64,000 nucleotides of DNA from the NCBI RefSeq assembly GCF_000372525.1, contig NZ_AQUR01000078.1, positions 10,506 to 74,505 on the forward strand. Reading direction: 5' to 3'. The notes under the pieces are model-generated. The model saw only the letters and a list, made by a program, of their open reading frames with translations. It searched no databases and was not told where the DNA came from. This DNA is from Cupriavidus neocaledonicus. Lineage in GTDB: Bacteria; Pseudomonadota; Gammaproteobacteria; Burkholderiales; Burkholderiaceae. The position numbers were made by a program, and so were the translations under genes. Every line of letters begins with the position of its first letter. Position 1 is the first letter of the stretch. Of this stretch, positions 26,678-35,342 are shown piece after piece.

Positions 26678-27489
26678 AGGATGGCGCGCCGGCGCTGCGG
26701 GGCCGGCTGGTCCAGCACGGGCACGTCCGGTGCCAGCTGGTAGCTCATGCGGGTGGCGGCCGGCACGCGGTAGCTGCGGTACCAGACGTCGCTCTCGCCC
26801 AGGCGCAGCAGCGGGTCATGGTCGCCGGCGGGACTGCCGAGCAGGCGCACGTTGTCGCGCGCGCCGCGCCACAGGAAGGTCACGCGCACCATCGCTTCCT
26901 GCGCGCTGCCCGGCGTCGGCGGCAAAGGCTCCACCAGCGGCGTGCCACGCCGGGCCATGTCCTGCCAGAAGGCCTCGGTGGTGCCGCCGCTGGCAACGGT
27001 CTGCGCCAGCGCGCGCAGGGTGGGGCTGTCGGGCAGGTCGGCGGGCGCGTGTTGCGCGGCCCGCGGCACGATCTCGTCGATGCGCAGCACGTAGGGCGCG
27101 CCGGGCACGGGCCGTCCGCCGACCGCGCCGGGCACGTCGGCATGGTCGCCGCTGACGGTCAGCCGGTACGCGCCGCTGCCGGGGGCGACGAAGAGGAAGC
27201 TGCGCGACAGCGTGGTCGGCCCCAGCAGCCGGCGCAGCGGCTTGCCGCCGGGGTCGGCAAGGTCGAGCGTCGCCGCAGGTCCGTCGAGCACGCCCCGCAC
27301 CACGTCGCCTGCCTGCAACGACAGCGTGTAGTGCAGCGGTGCGCCGGGTTGCCAGGCGCCGTGCGCGGGCTGCCCCACGGCCAGGGCGGGATTGGACGCG
27401 GCAGCCGGCGTGGCGATGGCGGCAAGCGACAGCAGCAGGGACGCCGACAGCCAGACGGCGCGGCGTTGCATCAGGACAGGTAACCGCAT
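26678..27489 (-). pseudogene. Secreted enterochelin-esterase-like protein, truncated by the transposon
   Basis: About 270 residues remain. They consist of a signal peptide (LSASLLLSLAAIATPAAA), a beta-sandwich N-terminal domain (APLHYTLSLQAGDVVRGVL), and the segment TFLWRGARDNVRLLGSPAGD with LRLGESDVWYRSYRVPAATR. These are typical of the N-terminal half of Fes/IroE-type siderophore esterases. The alpha/beta-hydrolase catalytic domain is missing. The last residues of the open frame (GFGQDKANFLS) come from the transposon repeat. The ATG overlaps the receptor stop (TGATG). The esterase would have released iron from imported catecholate siderophores in the periplasm. Confidence 0.8.
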
Positions 27490-29951
27490 CAGAAATCCAC
27501 CGAGGTTGTGAACTTGAACAGGCGCGGCGCGTTCTGCGTGACGTAGCCGTCGTTGAACGAGCCCGCCCAGTAGCTCTTGTTGAACAGGTTCTCGACGCTG
27601 GCGTAGAAGCCCACGCGCTTGCCCTGGATCTTGGTCACGTAGCGCGCGCCGATGTCGTAGCGCGTCCAGCTGTCGATCTTCTGCGTGTTGGCGGTGTTGA
27701 CGTACTGCGAGCCGGTGTACGTCACGCGGCCGCTGACGGTCAGCCCCGGCACCCAGGGCAGGTCCCACTCCGCCCCCAGGTTGCCGGACCAGGTGGGACT
27801 GCCGAACGCGGTGTTGCCGTCATAGGCGCCGTTGGCCGTATGCGTCAGCACCGCGCGGGTATAGGCAATGCCGCCCAGCACGCGCACGCCGCGGCCGGCC
27901 TCGCCGTAGACATTCCATTCCACGCCGCGGTGCCGGCGCTCGCCGTCCGGGCCGTAGGTATTGGTGGCGCCATCCTTGATCAGCGTCGGCCGCGTGATCT
28001 GGAACACGCTGAGGGTCTGCGTCAGCCGCCCGCTGTCCCACTTCACGCCCAGCTCGCCCTGGCGGGTCTTGTAGGGCGCAAAGACCTGCTGGTAGTTGCG
28101 CGCGGTCACGTCGGTCACGGTATCGCCCTGGCTCAGGCCTTCGACGTAGTTGCCGTAGAGCGCCAGCCGCGGCCCCCATGGCCTGAGCACCAGGCCCACC
28201 GAGGGCGTGACGGCGCTTTCGTCGTAGTCCGCGGTGCGCGCACCCGTGGTCGCGCTGAAGCTCTGCGCCTGCACGCGCTGGTGGCGCAGGCCCAGGGTCA
28301 GCTGCACCTTGTCGTCGGCGAAGGCGAGCGTATCGGCCAGCGCCAGGCTGGTCAGCGTGGTGTCGGCGGTCCTGGGCACGTTGCCGGGCGATGGCGCCAG
28401 GATCGGCGTGGCCGGCGCGTAGATGTTGGACAGGAACGAGCGGCTGGCCACGTTGGCCGTGCCGCTGCGCAGGCCCAGGTAGGTGTAGCCCAGCACCAGG
28501 CGGTGCGCCACCGGCCCGGTACGCACGGTGCCGCGCACGCCGGCCTCGGCCGATACGGTATCGGTGTAGCCCTTCTGGTTGTAGGTGATGCCGGTGTAGT
28601 CGCCGTTGGGCCGGACATTGTTGGCGCGCGTGCCGTTGATAAAGCCGCTGTACTGGTAGTGCAGCGTGCCCAGGCCGGCATAGGCGGTCCAGTCGCGCGC
28701 GAGATCGACCTCGCCGCGCGCCACCACCGCGTTGTTGTCGAGCCGGCCATGCGTGCCGGGCAGGATATTGGTGCCGGCCCTGGGCGGCGCCGGCACGGTG
28801 CTGGCGAACGAGGCCATCCAGGCGCTGCCGTTGCGCACTTCCTCTTCATCGGCGTAGGCATCGAGCGAGGCGCGCACGCGCTCGCCGGCATAGTCCAGCG
28901 CCACCGCGCCCAGTGCGCGGCGTTTGGATTGCCCATCGATGCCGGTGCGGCCATTGCCATAGGCGCCGTTGACGCGCACGCCGAAAGCATTGTCCGGACC
29001 AAAGCGGCGCCCGATATCGACACTGGCGCCGGCATGGCCTTCGGACAGGTAGCTGGTTGACAGCCGCGTCAGCGGCGTGTCCGCGGCGCGCTTGGGCACC
29101 AGGTTGATGACGCCGCCGACCGCGCCGCTCGGGGCCATGCCGGTCAGCATGGCGGTGGGGCCGCGCAGCAGCTCGACCCGCTCGACGAATTCCGTGGGCG
29201 CATGCCCGTAGGGCGCCAGCCCGTACATGCCGTTCAGCGCGAGGTCGCTGGACGAGATATCGAAACCGCGCACGGTGTAGTTCTCGTACAGGTGTCCGGC
29301 CGAGGTGGTGAAGCGCACCGTCGGGTCGTTGGCCAGCACGTCGCCGATGGTGCGGGCCTGCTGGTCCTCGATCGCCTGCGCGGTATAGGCGGCGCTGCTG
29401 TAGGGCGAGTCCATGGCATCGGCATTGCCCAGCAGCCCCAGCCGCGCCCCGCGCGCCACCTGTCCGCCCGCGTAGGCCGGCGTCAGCGCTTCGGCGTCAT
29501 GGCGGGCGGCGGTCACGGTCACCGCGGGCAGGGTGGCGCCGCCGGCTTCGGGGGCGGCGTCGCGCATGGCCTTGACGGCAAAGCCGTTGGGCACGCGCAC
29601 CGCATGCAGGCCGGTATTGCGCAACAGCGTGGCCAGCGCCTCGTCGGGCCCGTAGCGGCCGTGCAGCCCCTCGGTGCGGCGCTCGGCGAGTTCGGCGGCG
29701 TCGTAGGAAACCAGCACGCCCGATTCCAGGCCGAAGCGCGTCAGCGCGGGCTGCAGCGCACCGGCCGGGATCGCGTAGCTGCGCGCCGCGGCCGCCGGGG
29801 CCGGCACCGGTTCCGCGGCCAGGGCAGCGAGCGGCGCGGCAGCGGCCGCCAGGGCCAGCGCCTGGCCCACGGCCAGCACGCTGCGGCGGATGCGCAGCGC
29901 AGGGTGCCGGCGCGCGCCGGCGGGCGGAGTTGGCAGATGAAGCTTGCCCAT
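27489..29951 (-). CDS. TonB-dependent siderophore receptor with signalling (STN) domain, FecA/FpvA type
   Basis: The 820-residue protein has a signal peptide. An STN domain follows (YAIPAGALQPALTRFGLESG with LHGRYGPDEALATLLRNTGL). The plug domain has TVRGFDISSSDLALNGMYGL and EFVERVELLRGPTAMLTGMA, and the 22-strand barrel ends VTQNAPRLFKFTTSVDF with a terminal aromatic residue. It would import a ferric siderophore and signal to the FecR-type protein encoded upstream. I use the ATG at 29951, preceded by AAAGGA. The in-frame codon three bases upstream is TTG. The ligand is unknown, but the adjoining esterase points to a catecholate. Confidence 0.92.
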   Translation of the reverse strand: MGKLHLPTPPAGARRHPALRIRRSVLAVGQALALAAAAAPLAALAAEPVPAPAAAARSYAIPAGALQPALTRFGLESGVLVSYDAAELAERRTEGLHGRYGPDEALATLLRNTGLHAVRVPNGFAVKAMRDAAPEAGGATLPAVTVTAARHDAEALTPAYAGGQVARGARLGLLGNADAMDSPYSSAAYTAQAIEDQQARTIGDVLANDPTVRFTTSAGHLYENYTVRGFDISSSDLALNGMYGLAPYGHAPTEFVERVELLRGPTAMLTGMAPSGAVGGVINLVPKRAADTPLTRLSTSYLSEGHAGASVDIGRRFGPDNAFGVRVNGAYGNGRTGIDGQSKRRALGAVALDYAGERVRASLDAYADEEEVRNGSAWMASFASTVPAPPRAGTNILPGTHGRLDNNAVVARGEVDLARDWTAYAGLGTLHYQYSGFINGTRANNVRPNGDYTGITYNQKGYTDTVSAEAGVRGTVRTGPVAHRLVLGYTYLGLRSGTANVASRSFLSNIYAPATPILAPSPGNVPRTADTTLTSLALADTLAFADDKVQLTLGLRHQRVQAQSFSATTGARTADYDESAVTPSVGLVLRPWGPRLALYGNYVEGLSQGDTVTDVTARNYQQVFAPYKTRQGELGVKWDSGRLTQTLSVFQITRPTLIKDGATNTYGPDGERRHRGVEWNVYGEAGRGVRVLGGIAYTRAVLTHTANGAYDGNTAFGSPTWSGNLGAEWDLPWVPGLTVSGRVTYTGSQYVNTANTQKIDSWTRYDIGARYVTKIQGKRVGFYASVENLFNKSYWAGSFNDGYVTQNAPRLFKFTTSVDF

Positions 29952-30083
29952 CAAAAGTCCTTTCAGAATGCGGCCGGAAATCAGCCTTTCCTCTGTCAGG
30001 CCACTTCAAACGGGCAAACCCCTCAGTTCAGGAGAACAAAAATTCCTATTGGCGATGCCGGCTGATAGACGTCTGACCTGGAC

Positions 30084-31055
30084 TCAAGCCCTGCGCCGCA
30101 CGCTGACCCAGTAGCGGGTCCAGCGCTCGACGCTGACGGGCAACAGGTGGGGCAGGGCGTCGAGTACGCGGTCGGTGTCATCCAGCGGGAAGATGCCCGA
30201 TACGCGCAGGCCGGCCGCATCGCCGCTGCAGCCGAGCCGGCCATGGCGGTAGCGCGCCAGTTGCGCCAGGAAGCGGTCCAGGCGCATGTCGTGCACGGCC
30301 AGCATGCCTTGCGTCCAGGCGGTATCGGCGACGTCGCCGGCCTCGGCCGGAGCGATTTGCGCGCGGCTGAAGCGCGTGCGCTCGCCGGCCTGCAGCACGC
30401 GCGGCGCCGCGGCCGGATCGGCCGGGCGGATCTCGACCGCGCCGGCCTGCACCGCGACGGCGGTCGCTTCGTCATGCCATTGCACGGTAAAACGGGTGCC
30501 CAGCGCGCGCAGCGTCCCATGCGCGGTGCCCACGCGGAATGGCCTGGCCAGCGCGTCGGCAGCCGTCGCCACGGCGATGGCGCCGTGCAGCAGCGTGATC
30601 CGGCGCTCGGCAGCGCCGTAGTGCACGGCGATGGCACTGCCGGTATCCAAGTCGATCACGGTGCCATCCTGCAGCGTCACGCGCCGGCGTTCGCCGGTGC
30701 CGGTGGCATGGTCGGCCCGCCATGCCAGCAGCGGACCGCCGCGCTGCCACTGCCAGGACCCGGCGGCAACCATCGTCGCGGCCATCAGCGCGATGGCACG
30801 GCGCCGGCCGCGGCGTACCGGCGGGCTCGCCAGCGTGGCCCGCGCCACGCTGCGCGGCATCGCAGCCATGGCGGCACTGCAGTCATGCAGGTGTTGCCAG
30901 GCGCGCTCATGGTCGGGGTGCTCGGCACGCCAGCGCGCGCAGCCTTCGCGGCTCGCCGGCGAAGCGTCGGGCGACAGCAGCGTCAGCCACCACTGCGTCG
31001 CGCGCAACGTGATGGCGGCATCGATGGGAGGTTGCGGTGCGCCCGGTAACGACAT
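30084..31055 (-). CDS. FecR-type anti-sigma factor
   Basis: The 323-residue protein has an N-terminal cytoplasmic domain with the DUF4880 pattern (ATQWWLTLLSPDASPASREG and HPDHERAWQHLHDC). One membrane span lies near residues 86-105 (RRAIALMAATMVAAGSW). A periplasmic FecR domain follows (GERRRVTLQDGTVIDLDTGS and RPFRVGTAHGTLRALGTRFT). It passes the receptor signal to the ECF sigma factor. I start at the ATG at 31055 (MSLPGAPQ), 10 bases downstream of the sigma gene stop. The longer frame to 31436 is a shadow of the sigma gene. Confidence 0.9.
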   Translation of the reverse strand: MSLPGAPQPPIDAAITLRATQWWLTLLSPDASPASREGCARWRAEHPDHERAWQHLHDCSAAMAAMPRSVARATLASPPVRRGRRRAIALMAATMVAAGSWQWQRGGPLLAWRADHATGTGERRRVTLQDGTVIDLDTGSAIAVHYGAAERRITLLHGAIAVATAADALARPFRVGTAHGTLRALGTRFTVQWHDEATAVAVQAGAVEIRPADPAAAPRVLQAGERTRFSRAQIAPAEAGDVADTAWTQGMLAVHDMRLDRFLAQLARYRHGRLGCSGDAAGLRVSGIFPLDDTDRVLDALPHLLPVSVERWTRYWVSVRRRA

Positions 31056-31065
31056 GCGGCGCAGC

Positions 31066-31578
31066 TCAGGCCGGAAAACAGCACTGGTGCAGCGCCCTGA
31101 CGATATAGCGCTGCACGGTGGCAACCGACACGCGCAGTTCGCCGGCGATGGCGGCCTGCGGCATGCCGTCGAGCTGGAACAGCAGGAAGGCGCGGCGCAC
31201 CGCCGCGGGCAGCGCGTGCAGGCGGCGGTCGAGCTCGGCCAGCGTCTCCAGCAGCAGCGCGCGCGTCTGCGGATCCGGGGCCTCGGCTTCCGGCAGCGCC
31301 GCCAGCGCCTGCTGGTAGGCGCTCTCCAGCGCTTGCCGGCGATGGAAGTTTGCCACCAGCCCGCGTGCCACCGTGGCCAGGAATGCGCGCGGCTCGCGCG
31401 CCGCGATTGGCTTCTCGCGCGCCAGCAGCCGCACAAAGGTGTCGTGGGCCAGGTCGGCGGCGTACCCCGCTTGCCCCGCGTTCGCCAGGCGCCGGCGCAG
31501 CCAGCCGTGGAGCCAGCCGTGATGGTCTAGGTACAGCGTGCGGACTTCATCGTTGAGCGTAGGCTCGGCGGCGGACAT
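31066..31578 (-). CDS. FecI-type ECF sigma factor
   Basis: The protein has 170 residues. Region 2 is seen in AADLAHDTFVRLLAREKPIA and REPRAFLATVARGLVANFHR. Region 4 is seen in LDRRLHALPAAVRRAFLLFQ and AIAGELRVSVATVQRYIVRA. The order sigma factor, FecR, receptor, esterase is the standard surface-signalling iron-uptake layout. A Fur box lies 48 bases upstream, so the sigma factor should be made under iron limitation and then switched on by siderophore binding at the receptor. Confidence 0.92.
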   Translation of the reverse strand: MSAAEPTLNDEVRTLYLDHHGWLHGWLRRRLANAGQAGYAADLAHDTFVRLLAREKPIAAREPRAFLATVARGLVANFHRRQALESAYQQALAALPEAEAPDPQTRALLLETLAELDRRLHALPAAVRRAFLLFQLDGMPQAAIAGELRVSVATVQRYIVRALHQCCFPA

Positions 31579-31625
31579 GGCGCGGAAAACTCGGGCACGG
31601 ACAAACAGCCTCGCATTGTATGCTC

Positions 31626-31645
31626 AAATGATAATGATTCGCAAT
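31626..31645. promoter_or_regulatory. Fur box upstream of the fecI-type gene
   Basis: AAATGATAATGATTCGCAAT contains TGATAAT-G-ATTCGCA, which fits the 7-1-7 Fur inverted repeat (TGATAAT-N-ATTATCA) in 12 of 14 arm positions. It lies just upstream of the sigma-factor start and is AT-rich against a GC-rich background. Iron repression is inferred. Confidence 0.75.
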
Positions 31646-31678
31646 ACGAGATGGAGTCGATGGCCGCGCCCGGCCCGG

Positions 31679-32896
31679 TCAGGCCACCTCGCGCAGCGCC
31701 GGCCGGCGCGGCACGGCCGCATCGCCGGCGGGCCGCAGCGACGGATAACCCGCCGCAAACACCAGCCGCCCGGCCGACCAGGTGTGCGTGACCATCGGCT
31801 GGCCCGCCACCTCGGACACCGCAATCACGTCGGCGCGCAGGCCCGGCGCCAGGCGGCCGCGGTCGTGCAGCTGGCAGGCATCGGCGGGGTGGACGGTGAC
31901 CAGCGCCAGCGCCTGGTTCAGCGGCAGCCCGGCCTGGCGTCCGGCGGCATACGCGGCGGCGATCAGGGTAGAGGGCTGGTAGTCCGAGCACAGGATGGTG
32001 CCGGCGCCCGCCCGGATCGCGTCGATGGCGCGCATCGATCCGCTCTGGCTCTTGCCGCGCAGCACGTTGGGCGCGCCCAGGATGGTGGGCAGCGCGCGGG
32101 CGCAGGCGGCCTGCGCGGTTTCCAGGTTGATCGGAAACTCGCTCATGCGCACGCCCAGCGCGTGCATGGCGGCAATGCGCTCGGGCGAATCGTCGTCGTG
32201 GCTGGCGGTGGGAATGCCGAGCGCGTGCGCCGCGGCCACCAGCCGGTCGACGCGCTCGTGCGCGCCCGCCATCGCCGCGGCCTTCTTGCGCGCGGCATCG
32301 GCGGCGGCGTCGCGGCTCATGCCGTGGTTGCCCATCATGTAGGCCAGGTAGGCGTCCATGGTCTTGAACTGGCCCTGGCCGGGCGAGTGGTCCATCACCG
32401 AAAGCAGGTCGACCACGCCTTCGGCCATCAGCGCTTCCAGCACCGGCACGGCGGCGGCGTCGGCAACCTCGTAGCGGCAGTGGATGCGGTTGTCGACCAG
32501 GCTGTGCGGCCGGTAGGCGGCGATGGTGCGCACCACCGTGGCCGCGGTGTCGACGTTGCGCACGCCGAACTGGTTGCCGGCGAACGACAGCGCGTGATAG
32601 GGCGTGGTGATGCCGGCCGCGGCGTTGCGGCGGTCGACCTGCGCCACGGCGAAATCCAGCGGGAACAGCACGCTGGCGCGTGGCTCCACCTCCTTCTCGA
32701 TGGCGTCGCAATGCACGTCCACCAGGCCGGGCATCACGGTGTGGCCATGCAGTTCGACTACGGTCGCATGCGCGGGCACGGCCGCGGGTGCCGGCTCGAT
32801 CGCCGCGATGCGGCCATCCTCGAGCAGCAGCGCGCTGTCGTGCAGCACGCGGTCGGGCAGCACCAGGGTGGCGTGGGTCAGGTAGGTCGCGGGCAT
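31679..32896 (-). CDS. phnM: PhnM, alpha-D-ribose 1-methylphosphonate 5-triphosphate diphosphatase
   Basis: The 405-residue amidohydrolase-superfamily protein has metal-site motifs GLVDVHCDAIEKEVEPR (HxD type), MDHSPGQGQF, SHDDDSPERI and LCSDYQPSTL. It removes pyrophosphate from the 5-triphosphate product of PhnGHIL before C-P cleavage by PhnJ. The length and motif order match E. coli PhnM (378) with extra C-terminal residues. It is the last gene of the phnGHIJKLM operon and lies 27 bases downstream of phnL. Confidence 0.93.
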   Translation of the reverse strand: MPATYLTHATLVLPDRVLHDSALLLEDGRIAAIEPAPAAVPAHATVVELHGHTVMPGLVDVHCDAIEKEVEPRASVLFPLDFAVAQVDRRNAAAGITTPYHALSFAGNQFGVRNVDTAATVVRTIAAYRPHSLVDNRIHCRYEVADAAAVPVLEALMAEGVVDLLSVMDHSPGQGQFKTMDAYLAYMMGNHGMSRDAAADAARKKAAAMAGAHERVDRLVAAAHALGIPTASHDDDSPERIAAMHALGVRMSEFPINLETAQAACARALPTILGAPNVLRGKSQSGSMRAIDAIRAGAGTILCSDYQPSTLIAAAYAAGRQAGLPLNQALALVTVHPADACQLHDRGRLAPGLRADVIAVSEVAGQPMVTHTWSAGRLVFAAGYPSLRPAGDAAVPRRPALREVA

Positions 32897-32923
32897 GTCT
32901 GGCTCCGTTCGGGGCGGTTCGGT

Positions 32924-33661
32924 TCAGGCGAGGGCGGTGGTGGTAGCGGTGGCGGGGTGCAGCGGCAGCAGGCGCGTGGCCACGGCATCGCGCACGGCTT
33001 CGTCGTGGAAGATGCCGATCAGCGCGCGGCCCTCGGCCAGCGCTGCGCGGATCAGCGCGACCACCACGGCGCGGTTGTCGGGGTCGAGCGAGGCGGTGGG
33101 CTCGTCCAGCAGCAGGATCGGATGGCCGCCGATCAGCCCGCGCGCGATATTGACGCGCTGCTGCTCGCCGCCCGAAAAGGTGGCGGGCGGCAGGTCCCAC
33201 AGCCGGCGCGGCAGATTCAGCCGCGCCAGCAGCTCGGCCGCGCGGGCGCGCGCCTCGTCCGCGCCGGCGCCGCGCTGGCGCAGCGGATCGGCCACCACGT
33301 CGAGCGCGCCCACGCGCGGGATCGCGCGCAGGAACTGGCTGACATAGCCAATCACGTCGCGGCGCAGCTGCAGCACGCGCTGCTCGCTGGCGCGGCCCAG
33401 CTCGACCCACGGCGCGCCGTCGGCGCTGGTATCGCGCAGCCGGATGCTGCCTTCGGTGGCAAGGTAGTTGCCGTACAGGCAGCGCAGCAGCGTGCTCTTG
33501 CCGGTGCCGGACGGCCCGGACAGGACCAGGCATTCGCCGCGCGCGGCATCGAAATCGATCGCGCGCAACACCGGCAGGCGGATCCCGCCCTGGTTGTGCA
33601 ACGTAAACATCTTGCCGAGGCCGCGCACCTCGACCAGCTTCTGCGGTTGTTCTGCGTGCAT
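32924..33661 (-). CDS. phnL: PhnL, C-P lyase ABC-type ATPase
   Basis: The 245-residue protein has Walker A GPSGTGKST, signature FSGGEQQR and Walker B ILLLDEPTAS. It opens LVEVRGLGKMFTLHNQGG, the PhnL pattern. In the C-P lyase pathway PhnL associates with the PhnGHIJK core, and the methylphosphonate triphosphate nucleosidase step needs PhnG, H, I and L. There are no membrane partners here, so it is not a transport ATPase. It lies 5 bases downstream of phnK. Confidence 0.92.
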   Translation of the reverse strand: MHAEQPQKLVEVRGLGKMFTLHNQGGIRLPVLRAIDFDAARGECLVLSGPSGTGKSTLLRCLYGNYLATEGSIRLRDTSADGAPWVELGRASEQRVLQLRRDVIGYVSQFLRAIPRVGALDVVADPLRQRGAGADEARARAAELLARLNLPRRLWDLPPATFSGGEQQRVNIARGLIGGHPILLLDEPTASLDPDNRAVVVALIRAALAEGRALIGIFHDEAVRDAVATRLLPLHPATATTTALA

Positions 33662-33666
33662 CGTGC

Positions 33667-34443
33667 TCAGCCCTGCAGGATGGAAGAAACCAGCAACTGC
33701 GTGTACGGATGCTGGGGGTCGTCGAGGATCTGGTCGGTCAGGCCCTGCTCGACCACGCGCCCGCCCTGCATGACCAGGGTGCGGTGCGCCAGCAGCCGGG
33801 CCACGGCCAGGTCGTGCGTGACCAGCACCGCGGCCAGGTCAAGGTCCGCCACCAGGCGGCGCAGCAGGTCCAGCAGGCGGGCCTGCACCGACACATCGAG
33901 CGACGCCGTAGGCTCGTCCATGAAAACCAGGCGCGGATGCGTGACCAGGTTGCGCGCGATCTGCAGCCGCTGCTGCATGCCGCCGGAAAAGGTGCCGGGC
34001 ACGTCGTCCAGCCGCGCCAGGTCGATCTCCATCTTTTCCAGCCAGTTGCCGGCGACTTCGCGCAGGTTGCCGTAGTGGCGCTCGCCCACGGCCATCAGCC
34101 GCTCGGCGATATTGGCGCCGGCGCTGACCTGCATGCGCAGGCCGTCGCGCGCATGCTGGCGCACGAAGCCCCAGTCGGTGCGCGCCAGCAGCCGCAGGCG
34201 CGCGCCGGACAAGGTGGCCAGGTCGGTCAGGCCGGATTCGCGCATGGCGTAGCTGACCGTGCCGCGCTGCGCCGGGGCCTGCATCGACAGCGCCTGCAGC
34301 AGCGTGCTCTTGCCGGAGCCCGACTCGCCCACCACGCACAGCACTTCGCCCGGATACAGGTCGAAGCTGACATCATGGCAGCCGTGCAGGCCGTCCCAGG
34401 TGCGCGTCAGGTTGCGCACCGACAGCAGCGGGGCGGCGCTCAT
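33667..34443 (-). CDS. phnK: PhnK, C-P lyase ABC-type ATPase
   Basis: The 258-residue protein has Walker A GESGSGKST, signature FSGGMQQR and Walker B LVFMDEPTAS, and opens SVRNLTRTWDGLHGCHDVSF. PhnK docks on the PhnGHIJ core next to PhnJ and uses ATP in turnover of the complex. The ATG at 34443 overlaps the phnJ stop (ATGA). The longer open frame to 34602 is inside phnJ and was discarded. Confidence 0.93.
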   Translation of the reverse strand: MSAAPLLSVRNLTRTWDGLHGCHDVSFDLYPGEVLCVVGESGSGKSTLLQALSMQAPAQRGTVSYAMRESGLTDLATLSGARLRLLARTDWGFVRQHARDGLRMQVSAGANIAERLMAVGERHYGNLREVAGNWLEKMEIDLARLDDVPGTFSGGMQQRLQIARNLVTHPRLVFMDEPTASLDVSVQARLLDLLRRLVADLDLAAVLVTHDLAVARLLAHRTLVMQGGRVVEQGLTDQILDDPQHPYTQLLVSSILQG

Positions 34444-35342
34444 TGCGCATCTCCGGCAGCGCTCTCGACGGCCTGAGCGGCCTGGCGCCCGGCGCAGTAC
34501 TCGGTATCCGAGCACACGAACCGGCGCGTGCCGGCGTCGTCGGTGATGATCTCGTCCAGGTAGCTGTCGGTGGCGCCGCACTGCGCGCAGCAGTTGGACC
34601 ACGATTCCACGGTGAAGGGGTGGTCGGCAAAGTCCAGGCTCTTGACCGCGGTGTACGGCGGCACCGCATAGACGCGCTTTTCGCGCCCCGCGCCGAACAG
34701 CATCAGCGCCGGGCTGCGGTCCAGCTTGGGATTGTCGAACTTGGGGATCGGCGAAGGCCGCATCATGTAGCGCTGGTTGACGATCACGGGGTAGTCGTAG
34801 GTGGTGGCGATGTGGCCGTGGCGGGCGATGTCCTCGTACAGCTTGACGTGCATCGCGCCGTATTCCGCCAGCGCGTGCATGGTGCGGGTCTCGCCTTCGC
34901 TCGGCTCCAGCCAGCGCAGCGGCTCCGGGATCGGCACCTGGAACACCACGGTCTGCCCCGCGCGCAGCGGGGTTTCGGGAATCCGGTGGCGGGTCTGGAT
35001 GATGCTGGCCGCGGTGGTGCGCTCGGTGGTCGGCACGCCCGTGACGCGGGCGAAGAAGCGGCGGATATTGATGGCGTTGGTGGTGTCGTCCGAGCCCTGG
35101 TCGATCACCTTGAGCACGTCGTCCTTGCCGATGATCGCGGCCGTCACCTGGATGCCGCCGGTGCCCCAGCCATACGGCAGCGGCATCTCGCGGCTGCCGA
35201 ACGGCACCTGGTAGCCCGGGATCGCCACCGCCTTGAGCAGGGCGCGGCGCAGCATGCGCTTGGTCGATTCGTCGAGATAGCCGAAGTTGTAGTGCTCGTC
35301 GCGGGCGATGCCCGCGGCCATGGTGGTGTCGGCGGCGCTCAT
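34440..35342 (-). CDS. phnJ: PhnJ, radical-SAM C-P lyase
   Basis: The 300-residue protein has the cysteine pattern C-X2-C-X21-C-X5-C at Cys252, 255, 277 and 283, as in known PhnJ. The iron-sulphur cluster and radical chemistry depend on these residues. It also contains YGWGTGGIQVTAAIIGKDDV and VQVPIPEPLRWLEPSEGETR-type core sequence. It cleaves the carbon-phosphorus bond of ribose 1-methylphosphonate 5-phosphate, releasing methane and the 1,2-cyclic phosphate. The start at 35342 overlaps the phnI stop (ATGA). Confidence 0.95.
   Translation of the reverse strand: MSAADTTMAAGIARDEHYNFGYLDESTKRMLRRALLKAVAIPGYQVPFGSREMPLPYGWGTGGIQVTAAIIGKDDVLKVIDQGSDDTTNAINIRRFFARVTGVPTTERTTAASIIQTRHRIPETPLRAGQTVVFQVPIPEPLRWLEPSEGETRTMHALAEYGAMHVKLYEDIARHGHIATTYDYPVIVNQRYMMRPSPIPKFDNPKLDRSPALMLFGAGREKRVYAVPPYTAVKSLDFADHPFTVESWSNCCAQCGATDSYLDEIITDDAGTRRFVCSDTEYCAGRQAAQAVESAAGDAQ

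Noticed and set aside
27339..29060. 573-codon plus-strand frame over the receptor gene
   Set aside because: It is antisense to an intact TonB receptor, is rich in Arg, Gly, His and Ala without any domain pattern, and is the usual GC-rich shadow.
31538..34075. 845-codon plus-strand frame over phnM-phnK
   Set aside because: It is antisense to well-recognised phn genes. Long antisense frames are common where GC is high.
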